Source: Lachnospiraceae bacterium (lineage in GTDB: Bacteria; Bacillota; Clostridia; Lachnospirales; Lachnospiraceae). From it: a stretch of DNA of 8,752 nt. Both the position numbers and the translations under genes were made by a program. Where the stretch lies: contig JAFVEU010000137.1 of assembly GCA_017475845.1 (NCBI GenBank), forward strand, positions 1 through 8,752, given 5' to 3'. Under the pieces are notes generated by a model. It saw only the letters and a program-made list of their open reading frames with translations. It ran no database searches and had not been told where the DNA came from. This document shows, in pieces, positions 1 through 6,393 of this stretch (the stretch's first letter is position 1; each line of letters starts with the position of its first letter).

Positions 1-1
1 C

Positions 2-598
2 TATCTGGACAGAGATTCAAAATACCAGCTTCTGGACAGTGTCGAGACCGGTGAGGGTCTTACAAAGAAGCAGGCAAAGTACCATGAGAAGAACGGCGCA
101 AGGGACTTTGCCATGATCACCGTTTTTTTGTCCACCGGCATCCGTGTGTCGGAGCTTGTGGGAATGGATCTTAAGGATATCAATTTTAAGAAGCACTGCA
201 TTAACGTATATCGTAAGGGCGGCAATTTCGACGTTGTCTATTTCAGCGACAGCGCCGGACACTATCTGGAAAAATATCTGGAAGTAAGGAAAGATATCTA
301 TCATCCCGACGATAAGGAGACGGCGGTTTTCCTGAACAGGGACGGGAAACGCCTGAGTGTCCGCTCCGTTGAGCTGATGGTAAAAAAATATATAAATGCT
401 TCCGTTCCCTCGGAGGGAAAGAGGATAACTCCACATAAGCTCCGGTCCACCTATGCCGAGACCATGCTGAAGGCCACAGGAGGCGATATCGAAAAGGTAC
501 AGAAGCTCCTCGGACACTCTTCCATCATGTCAACAACCCACTATGTGGATTCCACGGAAGAGGAAAAGGAAGCGGTGAGAAACCTGTCCGATATCTGA
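2..598 (+). CDS. Tyrosine recombinase/integrase, C-terminal catalytic part (5' end outside window)
   Basis: This is the catalytic domain of a tyrosine site-specific recombinase of the XerC/XerD/phage-integrase superfamily, which cuts and rejoins DNA through a 3'-phosphotyrosine. The frame is open from base 2, and the residues before the first ATG (base 113) still look like the family (a GARDFAMI-type helix), so the gene starts left of the window; 198 residues are visible. All six catalytic positions can be seen in the visible numbering: Arg48 (TGIRVSEL), Lys72 (YRKGG), His145 and Arg148 (HKLR), His172 (LGHSS) and the nucleophile Tyr181 (HYV). The active site therefore looks intact. The missing part should hold the N-terminal SAM-like DNA-binding domain. 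The stop abuts the stop of the convergent gene with no spacer. No att site or other mobile-element gene is visible, so it may be a resident Xer-like enzyme rather than an element's integrase; which of the two cannot be decided here. Confidence 0.93.
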   Translation, partial: YLDRDSKYQLLDSVETGEGLTKKQAKYHEKNGARDFAMITVFLSTGIRVSELVGMDLKDINFKKHCINVYRKGGNFDVVYFSDSAGHYLEKYLEVRKDIYHPDDKETAVFLNRDGKRLSVRSVELMVKKYINASVPSEGKRITPHKLRSTYAETMLKATGGDIEKVQKLLGHSSIMSTTHYVDSTEEEKEAVRNLSDI

Positions 599-1195
599 TC
601 AGAGCCTTATGCCGAGGAAGGCCGGAACAAGGAATATAAGGAAAATGAGCACTGCGGTGGGGATTATCCCGGAAAGGAAGTTTTTCCGGTCCTCAGGGCT
701 TAAGCTCATATGAAAGAAGACCGATATAAAGAAGTACCAGAAAAGGATATAGTGCCAGGCTTTATTTAGTCCGGGAAGTATACAGACCCACATCAGAATA
801 AGGCAGATAAGACCGGTGATCACCGGCGCAACAGCCGATAAGGAAAGCTGGAGCGATCTTAAAAGCAGATTTCCCCGGGGAATGATACTGACACTTCCAA
901 GTTTTTCCCCTCTGGGGAAAAGCCTTATCTCCTTTATCCCGGCTCCGGTGATAAAGGCAAATAAAGCGTGGGACAGCTCATGGAGTACGGTTCCCGGCCA
1001 TGTGATATAATTCCTTATCAAAAAAGCCGGTCTTCCGCCAAGGATCAAAGAAAGCAGCTTTACGCAAAGAAGATCCGCCGTTGATACGAGAAAGCCCGTA
1101 AGCATAACAGCGGCAAGAAGCAGAATTGTTTCCAGCATGGCAGTGATCGCCGGCGTATCCGGCAGCGATGTAAGTTCCAACAGTTCTTTTATCAT
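599..1195 (-). CDS. Small integral-membrane M50-like (site-2-protease-like) metalloprotein
   Basis: This 198-residue hydrophobic protein has a zinc-binding HExxH motif (HELSH, residues 72-76) inside a membrane-associated segment beginning WPGTVLHE, as in M50-family intramembrane peptidases. Predicted membrane segments lie near 22-50, 118-140, 147-164 and 177-195. A late SPEDRKN stretch (Asp169) sits where M50 enzymes carry their third metal ligand, although the classic NPxxxxDG motif is not seen. It may be an intramembrane protease or a degenerate relative; the substrate is unknown. The ATG at 1193-1195 has no Shine-Dalgarno sequence upstream, but an extended -10 box ends six bases before it, so the mRNA is probably leaderless. 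The gene is convergent with the recombinase (stops abutting) and divergent from the AI-2E-family transporter. Existence of the gene is well supported; proteolytic activity is inferred from the motif alone. Confidence 0.8.
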   Translation of the reverse strand: MIKELLELTSLPDTPAITAMLETILLLAAVMLTGFLVSTADLLCVKLLSLILGGRPAFLIRNYITWPGTVLHELSHALFAFITGAGIKEIRLFPRGEKLGSVSIIPRGNLLLRSLQLSLSAVAPVITGLICLILMWVCILPGLNKAWHYILFWYFFISVFFHMSLSPEDRKNFLSGIIPTAVLIFLIFLVPAFLGIRL

Positions 1196-1201
1196 AGATA
1201 C

Positions 1202-1230
1202 AGTATATCAACGGAGGTTTTATCAGGCAA
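1202..1230 (-). promoter_or_regulatory. Predicted sigma-A promoter for the M50-like gene
   Basis: On the minus strand there is a -35-like TTGCCT (1225-1230), a 17-bp spacer and a TATACT -10 box (1202-1207) preceded by TG one base upstream (TGATATACT), an extended -10. Only six bases separate the -10 from the ATG of the M50-like gene, so initiation would fall on or next to that ATG. The promoter overlaps the ribosome binding site and start codon of the divergent transporter gene, so the two transcripts may interfere. Confidence 0.55.
1213..1218 (+). promoter_or_regulatory. Shine-Dalgarno site that fixes the transporter start
   Basis: GGAGGT lies 11 bases before the ATG at 1230 and matches the anti-SD well. 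The upstream in-frame ATG at 1137 has no such site and would place the protein start inside the antisense M50-like gene. The residues between the two ATGs do not resemble an AI-2E-family N-terminus, so 1230 is preferred. Confidence 0.75.
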
Positions 1231-2579
1231 TGAGATTCAAACCCGACAAAAAATACATAATCTGGGGAGTTACCGCCTTTCTTGTGGCGGCCTGTTCCAT
1301 ACTCTTTATCTTTGCAGTATTCAACTACCCTATCTTCGCCATGGGCTTTTCAAATTTCCTGAAGGTCATGATGCCGGTGATAAACGGCTTTCTCATCGCT
1401 TATCTCTTAAACCCCACCATGATGTTCATAGAGAAAAAGCTTATCCCCGCGATGTTCAGGGCGTTAAAACTAAAAGAGCCCGAATCCGTCAGAACAAAGA
1501 GGATACTTCGCTATATCTCCATCGGCTTGTCCGTGATCTTTGTGATCCTGGTGATCGTAGCCTTCATAAGCGTCGTGATCCCCCAGCTGATCGACAGCAT
1601 AAAGCGCATAGTCCAGCAGTTCCCGGAATATGTCTCTAATTTTACCGGCTTCATGAACAAGACCTTTAATGACAATCCCCAGGTGCTGGAGTATTATGAC
1701 CAGTATTATGCCCAGCTGGAGGAATGGACGAAGGGGATCATGACAAATATCCCCTCCTATATCAATAAGATCTGGGATTCTCTTTCAAAAGGGATACAGA
1801 GCAGTATCTCCTTTGTATATAACATAGTTTTGGGATTTATCCTTTCCATCTATATCCTTAGCTTCAAGGAGAAATTCATTGCCCAGATAAGAAAGATCAT
1901 CCTGGCATATTTCAGCAGGAAAAGAGCCAACGGCATCTTTACTGAGATCAAGGATATAGACAGGATTTTCAGGGATTATATAACCAGCTCCATAGTGGAT
2001 TCCTTTATCATAGGCGTCCTCTGTTTCATCGCCTGCATGATCTTAAGAACCCCTTATGCCATACTGATGAGTTTCATTGTGGGCATCACAAATATCTTAC
2101 CCTTCTTCGGCCCCTTTATAGGAGGGATCCCCTGCGCTGTGATCCTCCTTATGATAGACCCGGTACAGGCCATGTATTTCATAATCATGGTGGTGATACT
2201 GCAGCAGCTGGACGGAAATGTGATAAAGCCGAAGCTCTTCGGAGATTCAACGGGGCTTCCCGCCTTCTGGGTGATAGTATCCATCCTCCTTGGCGGAGGC
2301 TTTTTCGGTGTGATGGGAATGTATCTTGGAACTCCTGTCTTCGCTGTGATCTACAGCTATATAAGACGTGCCGTGACGGATAAGCTCGCCAAAAAGGGAC
2401 TCCCCGGCGAGACCTCCAGATATCTGCGCTCAAACGAGCTGCCATACGAGGCTCCCAAAGAAAAGAAGCCCAAGGATGAAACCGCCGGTGCGGAGGAAGA
2501 AACGCTCCCTTCCGGGGATACCGGGGATACTAACGCCCCCGGGACTCAAACTCCTCAACAAAACCCCGGATCAGACTGA
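1230..2579 (+). CDS. AI-2E family (PF01594) transporter
   Basis: This polytopic inner-membrane permease of 449 residues belongs to the AI-2E/UPF0118 family. Members have been linked to autoinducer-2 export (TqsA) and to Na+/H+ antiport; the substrate here is unknown. About eight membrane segments are visible, near residues 9-31, 40-62, 97-118, 192-212, 256-272, 278-305, 308-328 and 345-378, with the usual long amphipathic region (about 120-190) between the third and fourth. Family signatures are present: NILPFFGPFIGGIP (288-301), QQLDGNVIKPKLFG (325-338) and the GGGFFGVMG loop (355-363). From about residue 400 there is a hydrophilic, Pro/Glu/Lys/Thr-rich tail of about 50 residues, probably cytoplasmic. 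Its last 17 codons, stop included, run antisense over the 3' end of the convergent kinase-like gene. The start at 1230 is chosen from its GGAGGT site; the longer start at 1137 is unlikely. Confidence 0.93.
   Translation: MRFKPDKKYIIWGVTAFLVAACSILFIFAVFNYPIFAMGFSNFLKVMMPVINGFLIAYLLNPTMMFIEKKLIPAMFRALKLKEPESVRTKRILRYISIGLSVIFVILVIVAFISVVIPQLIDSIKRIVQQFPEYVSNFTGFMNKTFNDNPQVLEYYDQYYAQLEEWTKGIMTNIPSYINKIWDSLSKGIQSSISFVYNIVLGFILSIYILSFKEKFIAQIRKIILAYFSRKRANGIFTEIKDIDRIFRDYITSSIVDSFIIGVLCFIACMILRTPYAILMSFIVGITNILPFFGPFIGGIPCAVILLMIDPVQAMYFIIMVVILQQLDGNVIKPKLFGDSTGLPAFWVIVSILLGGGFFGVMGMYLGTPVFAVIYSYIRRAVTDKLAKKGLPGETSRYLRSNELPYEAPKEKKPKDETAGAEEETLPSGDTGDTNAPGTQTPQQNPGSD
2512..2529 (+). repeat. Tandem 9-bp duplication in the transporter tail
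   Basis: The 9-base unit CCGGGGATA occurs twice in direct tandem (2512-2520 and 2521-2529). Read in the transporter frame it gives two Gly-Asp-Thr copies (SGDTGDT). It lies just before the overlap with the convergent gene and suggests slippage in a weakly constrained tail. Confidence 0.7.
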
Positions 2580-3162
2580 CGGTACCCTCTGTCCCCAGGA
2601 CCGAGGAATCGATAGCCAGATCATAGCTGCTCACATGACCCCATTTTTTGGAAGAATAATAGTCGTAGTAGCTCTTCCGCTGCTTGTCCTTCTTATAGAT
2701 CATCTGGGCTGCTTCCTCTTTGGTTTTTATATCGGGAAAACGCTCCATCACTCTCTTTATGCATGCTTCCTTTCTGGCATATATAAAGATGTTCAGCACA
2801 TTCTCCCTATCCATAAGAGCATAGTCCGCGCAGCGCCCCACGATCACACAGGGACCGTCGGCAGCTATGTTTTTGATGGTGTCAAACTGGGCTAAAAATA
2901 CCCTATGACTCACGGGCATATCCAGATAAGAAAGGCTGTTATAACCGAATGAATAGGTGTCCATCACCAGATTATAGAGGAAGGAGCTGGTAGGCCTCTC
3001 GTCATGGTTCTTAAGCACCTCCTCACAGAGTCCGCTCTCCTTTGCAGCCCTGCTTAAGAGCTCCTTGTCATAGCACTCAATGCCGAAGGATTCCGCTAGC
3101 CTGCGGCCAATCTCATGTCCTCCCGAACCGAAGGTTCTTCCTATTGTTATAACAGTATTCAT
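2530..3162 (-). CDS. Cytidylate kinase-like family protein (P-loop)
   Basis: This 210-residue soluble protein is of the cytidylate kinase-like family (PF13189 type). The N-terminal strand and loop ITIGRTFGSGGHEIG (residues 6-19) is the family's modified P-loop; it lacks the Lys-Ser/Thr of a classic Walker A, as is normal for this group. A central VIVGRCADY segment (107-114) and a basic region near 157-174 (KKDKQRKSYYDYYSSKK) resemble the core and lid of nucleoside-monophosphate kinases. Family members are annotated by similarity to Cmk, but their substrate is not established, so cmk is not assigned. It is the last gene of the minus-strand operon, 31 bp after the RluA-family gene. Its 3' end overlaps the transporter gene by 50 bp, tail to tail. 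The ATG at 3160-3162 is preferred over an in-frame GTG at 3166-3168 because the GAGG site lies five bases before the ATG and would touch the GTG. Confidence 0.88.
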   Translation of the reverse strand: MNTVITIGRTFGSGGHEIGRRLAESFGIECYDKELLSRAAKESGLCEEVLKNHDERPTSSFLYNLVMDTYSFGYNSLSYLDMPVSHRVFLAQFDTIKNIAADGPCVIVGRCADYALMDRENVLNIFIYARKEACIKRVMERFPDIKTKEEAAQMIYKKDKQRKSYYDYYSSKKWGHVSSYDLAIDSSVLGTEGTVSLIRGFVEEFESRGR

Positions 3163-3167
3163 ACACA

Positions 3168-3171
3168 CCTC
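3168..3171 (-). promoter_or_regulatory. Shine-Dalgarno site deciding the start of the kinase-like gene
   Basis: On the minus strand GAGG is followed by TGTGT and then ATG. A five-base spacer fits the ATG at 3162; for the GTG at 3168 the spacer would be zero. This shortens the longest reading frame by two residues. Confidence 0.7.
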
Positions 3172-3193
3172 ATTTCTATAAAGCGTTAAAGAG

Positions 3194-4105
3194 TTATTTC
3201 CTCAGATCCCTTAATATCTTTTCAAAATACTCCGGAAGGGGAGCCACAGTCTCTATGTATTCTCCGCTTACCGGATGTATAAATCCCAGTGTCATGGCAT
3301 GGAGCACCTGTCCCTCTGTATTATAAGGGGATTTTCCGCTTCCGTAAACCTTATCTCCCATGACCGGATGTCCGATGGATGCCATGTGTACCCTTATCTG
3401 GTGGGTCCTGCCGGTCTCAAGACGGCACTCCGCATAGGTATGGTTTCCGAAGCTTTCCAATATCCTGTAGTGAGTGACGGCATTTTTACCGCCTTCCACA
3501 ATGCCCATCTTCTTCCTGTCACTTTTGCTCCTTCCGATGGGCTTGTTTATGATGCCGTCTTCCTTAAGGTTTCCGTTGACAATGGTGCGGTACAGTCTCT
3601 TTATGCTGTGATCCTTAAGCTGTTTAGCCAGGGACTCATGGGAAAGATCATTTTTACAGGCGATAACGGATCCTGTGGTATCCTTATCTATCCTGTGGAC
3701 TATACCGGGCCTCAAAACCCCGTTAATGCCTGACAGGTCCTTACAATGGAATAAAAGGGCATTGACCAGAGTGCCGCTGAAATGTCCGAAGGAAGGATGC
3801 ACCACCATCCCTTTTGGCTTATTCACCACGATCACATCCTGATCCTCATACAGGATATCAAGAGGGATATCCTCCGGAAGTATATCGGGAATCACGGATT
3901 CCGGCACCATAAGGGTCACTCTGTCACCGTTAGCTGTCTTAACGCTGCTTTTTTTCACCGGTGCCCCGTTTATCAGCACCCTGCCCTCTGTGATAAGGCG
4001 GCTTATATAACTCCGGGACAGCTCTTCCTGGGCATTTGACAGATAAAGGTCTATCCTCTGCCCCGCATCTTCTTCACTTATCGGGAATACCGCTTCCTTA
4101 TCCAT
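3194..4105 (-). CDS. RluA-family (RluD-type) 23S rRNA pseudouridine synthase
   Basis: This 303-residue cytoplasmic enzyme isomerises uridine to pseudouridine in RNA. An N-terminal S4 RNA-binding domain (about 12-75, with RSYISRLITEGRVLING) is followed by the RluA catalytic domain. The signature HRIDKDTTG is at 137-145, with catalytic Asp140. Downstream are the RLYRTIV strand (170-176) and the LETGRTHQIRVHM motif (229-241) typical of the family. Length and the S4 domain fit the RluD/YlyB branch, which in other bacteria modifies helix 69 of 23S rRNA; the exact target here is inferred. The gene follows lspA, as ylyB follows lspA in Bacillus. Its start overlaps the lspA end by 8 bp (ATGGATAA), with an AAAGGA site five bases upstream inside lspA, so translation is probably coupled. 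Confidence 0.95.
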   Translation of the reverse strand: MDKEAVFPISEEDAGQRIDLYLSNAQEELSRSYISRLITEGRVLINGAPVKKSSVKTANGDRVTLMVPESVIPDILPEDIPLDILYEDQDVIVVNKPKGMVVHPSFGHFSGTLVNALLFHCKDLSGINGVLRPGIVHRIDKDTTGSVIACKNDLSHESLAKQLKDHSIKRLYRTIVNGNLKEDGIINKPIGRSKSDRKKMGIVEGGKNAVTHYRILESFGNHTYAECRLETGRTHQIRVHMASIGHPVMGDKVYGSGKSPYNTEGQVLHAMTLGFIHPVSGEYIETVAPLPEYFEKILRDLRK

Positions 4106-4658
4106 CTTTTTCCTTTATCATTGAAGAATGATAATTAAGCTTCGGATCATTTGCCTTCTTCATATTGAGCTCATCCTCCTTATATACAAAGAGAATCAGT
4201 ATCGCCAGTGCAAAGGAGGAAACGGTGACATATATATCCGCCACGTTGAATATGGGGAAATTGATGTAGACCACATAAATGAAATCCACCACTGATCCGG
4301 TTTTGACGCGGTCTATAAGATTTCCCAGGGCCCCGGCGCTTATCATGCATATAAAGAAGCGTAAGATCCTGTATTTTCTGGTGGCGGGGATTCGGATAAG
4401 GGCTATCAGCATAAAGAGCAGGAAGACCACTCCTATGATTATAAAGAAATTCCTCTGCCCGTTAAGTATCCCGAAGGCTCCTCCCCTGTTCCCCCCTTCC
4501 AGATACTGGAGTACAAGCACCCCGTCTATTACAGGCCAGGGCTCCTTTCCCATTAAATTGAGGGTTGCAAGCTTCTTCGTATACTGGTCGAGAAAGACCA
4601 GGGCCGCGCCGAAAACAATATCTATGATCAGAAACAGTATCCTCTCGCTCTTCTTCAT
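4098..4658 (-). CDS. lspA: Lipoprotein signal peptidase (signal peptidase II)
   Basis: LspA is the membrane aspartyl protease that removes the signal peptide of diacylglyceryl-modified prolipoproteins. This 186-residue protein shows four membrane segments (about 7-24, 70-90, 98-115, 142-160). Both catalytic aspartates are present: Asp116 in GALGNLIDRV and Asp141 in FNVADIYV. Other conserved positions include Asp24 (FLDQYTK), Asn57 in the NRGGAFG loop (usually NxGAAFG), Asn113, Arg117 and Asn138. A hydrophilic C-terminal tail of about 25 residues follows the last membrane segment and overlaps the start of the next gene. The start lies 2 bp after the aroB stop; its AAAGGA ribosome site (4668-4673, nine-base spacer) lies within the last codons of aroB, which points to translational coupling. 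Confidence 0.97.
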   Translation of the reverse strand: MKKSERILFLIIDIVFGAALVFLDQYTKKLATLNLMGKEPWPVIDGVLVLQYLEGGNRGGAFGILNGQRNFFIIIGVVFLLFMLIALIRIPATRKYRILRFFICMISAGALGNLIDRVKTGSVVDFIYVVYINFPIFNVADIYVTVSSFALAILILFVYKEDELNMKKANDPKLNYHSSMIKEKDG

Positions 4659-4660
4659 CC

Positions 4661-5761
4661 TTAATAATCCTTTATGATCAGCTGGTCAATGGCATTTAAT
4701 ATCTCTTCATCTGTGACTGCAGTATCTATAACGGCCTTCCCCACTTTTTTAAGGAGTATGAAGCGTATCCTCCCGCCGTCCATCTTCTTATCGGATTTGG
4801 AAAGCTTAAGTATCTCCTTCGGATCATAGTCGTCCGGAAGTGTCAGAGGCAGGTAAAAAGGAAGGAACATATCCCTTATCTCGTAGAATTCCTCCGTATC
4901 TATATTCCCCCTGCAATAGGATATATAGGAAGCCGCTATCATACCGAGAGCCACACACTCGCCGTGGAGCAGGGTAAATCCCGAATACTTTTCTATGGCA
5001 TGCCCGATGGTATGTCCGAAATTGAGTATTGCCCGGAGTCCCTGTTCCGTAGGATCCTCTTCCACCACCCGGGCCTTTATCTCGCAGGAGATCCTAATCA
5101 TCTTTTCAATGACATCACTCTCCTGATCGTTTATCTCGTTAAAATTGTTCACAAGCCACTCGTAATAGGCGTTATCCCTTATGAGCCCGTGCTTTATGAT
5201 CTCGGCCATTCCCGAAGCGAACTGCCTCTTCGGCAGGGTTCTTAAAAATGCGGTATTGATATATACAAAAGAGTGCTGATGAAAAGCTCCCACCATATTC
5301 TTGTATTCATCAAGGTCAACTCCGGTCTTTCCTCCGATGGAGCTATCGGTCTGGGATAAAAGGGTTGTGGGGATCTGGACAAAACGGATACCCCTGAGAT
5401 ATACCGCAGAGACAAAGCCTGCCATGTCGCCGATGACTCCGCCTCCCAGGGCTATTATAAAATCCTTCCTGTCAAACTTTAAGGAAACAAGCTTTTTTAA
5501 TATATCCCTTACCCGGTCCAGATTCTTGTTCTCTTCTCCGGCAGGGACGGTAAAGTCCTCAACATCCTTAAATACCGTTATAAGAACGCTCTTCACGCTT
5601 TCAAGGTAAAGAGGCCCGACATTGGAATCCGTAACGATAAGGGCCCTTCTGTTCTCGGTTTCAGGCTTCTTAAGATTATCCGCAAGTTCATCAAGTCCCC
5701 GGGTTATGACAATATCGTAGCCTGGTCCCGAAACAGTATCTTTGATCTTTACAACTGACAT
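4661..5761 (-). CDS. aroB: 3-dehydroquinate synthase
   Basis: AroB converts DAHP to 3-dehydroquinate, the second step of the shikimate pathway, using NAD+ and a divalent metal. The 366-residue length is typical. The NAD-binding GGGVIGDMAGF loop is at 106-116, followed by PTTLLSQTDSSIGGKTGVD (131-149) and EYKNMVGAFHQ (152-162), with Lys145, Lys154 and Asn155 at expected active-site positions. Metal ligands are Glu187 (MAEIIKHG), His250 (NFGHTIGH) and His266 (LLHGE). A GAGGAG site lies about five bases before the ATG. It heads a tight operon with lspA and the pseudouridine synthase, genes with no metabolic link to it. In the comparable Bacillus region the slot between sepF and lspA holds ylmG, ylmH, divIVA and ileS, so aroB sits where those genes would be expected. 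A separate promoter and a hairpin precede it. Confidence 0.97.
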   Translation of the reverse strand: MSVVKIKDTVSGPGYDIVITRGLDELADNLKKPETENRRALIVTDSNVGPLYLESVKSVLITVFKDVEDFTVPAGEENKNLDRVRDILKKLVSLKFDRKDFIIALGGGVIGDMAGFVSAVYLRGIRFVQIPTTLLSQTDSSIGGKTGVDLDEYKNMVGAFHQHSFVYINTAFLRTLPKRQFASGMAEIIKHGLIRDNAYYEWLVNNFNEINDQESDVIEKMIRISCEIKARVVEEDPTEQGLRAILNFGHTIGHAIEKYSGFTLLHGECVALGMIAASYISYCRGNIDTEEFYEIRDMFLPFYLPLTLPDDYDPKEILKLSKSDKKMDGGRIRFILLKKVGKAVIDTAVTDEEILNAIDQLIIKDY

Positions 5762-5791
5762 CTTAACTCCTCATTTAAGAGCATATTTTAA

Positions 5792-5811
5792 GGCGGAGTA
5801 AAAACTCCGCC
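5792..5811 (-). terminator. Hairpin between sepF and aroB (terminator or 5' stem-loop)
   Basis: A perfect 8-bp inverted repeat (GGCGGAGT / ACTCCGCC) encloses a 4-base loop, TTTT on the minus strand, and is followed there by TTAAAATAT, only a weak U tract. It lies 37 bp after the sepF stop and may terminate the yggS-sepF transcript. It also starts two bases after an extended -10 box, so a transcript started there would carry it, whole or nearly whole, at its extreme 5' end. The sequence does not decide between the two roles. Confidence 0.55.
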
Positions 5812-5813
5812 CT

Positions 5814-5822
5814 ATTATATCA
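5814..5822 (-). promoter_or_regulatory. Extended -10 element, candidate aroB operon promoter
   Basis: On the minus strand TGATATAAT gives a perfect TATAAT (5814-5819) with TG one base upstream. No good -35 is seen at 16-18 bp, which extended -10 promoters tolerate. Initiation would fall at about 5806-5808, within the first arm of the hairpin, giving a leader of about 46 nt before aroB. Confidence 0.5.
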
Positions 5823-5847
5823 CAGTTTTGAACTTTATTTGATCTTT

Positions 5848-6375
5848 TTAAAATCGGCCTCCTGCAACCCTTGCAAATTCGAACTGTCTGCTGCTCTCCC
5901 TTGAAGGTGCTGCGGTCTCGCTGCTTGAATCCCCTGAAAGCTCCACGCTTTTGGGAGCGATTATAAAGATGAAGCTTGAGATCTTTACCATATTTCCGCT
6001 TAAAGCATAGGTTGCACCGGAAACGGTATTGATGACCTTTTCCGCGAGGCCCTCATTGATGCCCTCCAGATTCAGCACAACAGTCCTGTCCGAAAGCAGA
6101 GCATCTATGATATCACAGACATCCGCATCGGATGTGGGCTTGAACATCGTGATCTCACGGTCCGAATCCTCAGACGCCCTCCTGCGGGATGTCCTCATGG
6201 GAGTGATCTTTCCCTTCTGGGGAACCTCCTCTTCCCTTTCCTTCTTCTTTCTTCCGAAAAGTCCTCTGGGCTCTTCTTCCTCTTCCTCTTCATCTATAAA
6301 ATCTTCTTCATCATAATACTCATCATCTTCATCGCTTAAACTGAAAGTATTCATGATCTTGTCGAAAAAACCCAT
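5848..6375 (-). CDS. sepF: SepF, FtsZ-binding cell division protein
   Basis: SepF binds the membrane and FtsZ and helps anchor and shape the Z ring in Gram-positive bacteria and others. The 175-residue protein has the typical plan: an N-terminal amphipathic membrane helix (MGFFDKIMNTF, 1-11), a highly acidic linker (about 15-36) with basic patches (RKKK at 42-45 and RRR at 64-66), and the globular SepF core (about 75-148). The core contains VINTVSGATYALSG (115-127), which holds the conserved glycine of the dimer interface, and FIFIIAPKSVEL. A further 28 or so low-complexity residues (SSSETAAPSRESS...) extend beyond the core. The start has a GGAGGAG site about nine bases upstream. It lies 18 bp after the yggS stop, the ylmE-ylmF order known from many Firmicutes. 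Confidence 0.96.
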   Translation of the reverse strand: MGFFDKIMNTFSLSDEDDEYYDEEDFIDEEEEEEEPRGLFGRKKKEREEEVPQKGKITPMRTSRRRASEDSDREITMFKPTSDADVCDIIDALLSDRTVVLNLEGINEGLAEKVINTVSGATYALSGNMVKISSFIFIIAPKSVELSGDSSSETAAPSRESSRQFEFARVAGGRF

Positions 6376-6393
6376 TTTATCATTCTCCTCCGT

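Noticed and set aside
17..517. Long minus-strand open frame across the recombinase
   Set aside because: It lies antisense to a frame with all six catalytic residues of the family, and its product resembles no family and has no ribosome site that could be seen.
604..622. GCCTT...AAGGC inverted repeat as a terminator for the convergent pair at 598/599
   Set aside because: The stem is only 5 bp, the loop is long and no T run follows on either strand.
1137..1229. Upstream ATG extending the transporter by 31 residues
   Set aside because: There is no Shine-Dalgarno before it, the extra residues do not look like the family, and it overlaps the antisense M50-like gene; the ATG at 1230 has GGAGGT upstream.
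2476..2895. Plus-strand frame of 139 codons antisense to the kinase-like gene
   Set aside because: Shadow of the conserved minus-strand gene; the product is of random composition.
3275..4039. Plus-strand frames opposite the pseudouridine synthase
   Set aside because: The minus strand carries the S4 domain and the HRIDKDTTG motif; the plus-strand products are His/Cys-rich shadows.
4279..5609. Plus-strand frames opposite lspA and aroB
   Set aside because: Both minus-strand genes show complete catalytic motifs, so these are shadows.
6029..6316. Plus-strand Ser-rich frame opposite sepF
   Set aside because: The serine run is only the complement of the Glu/Asp codons of the SepF acidic linker.
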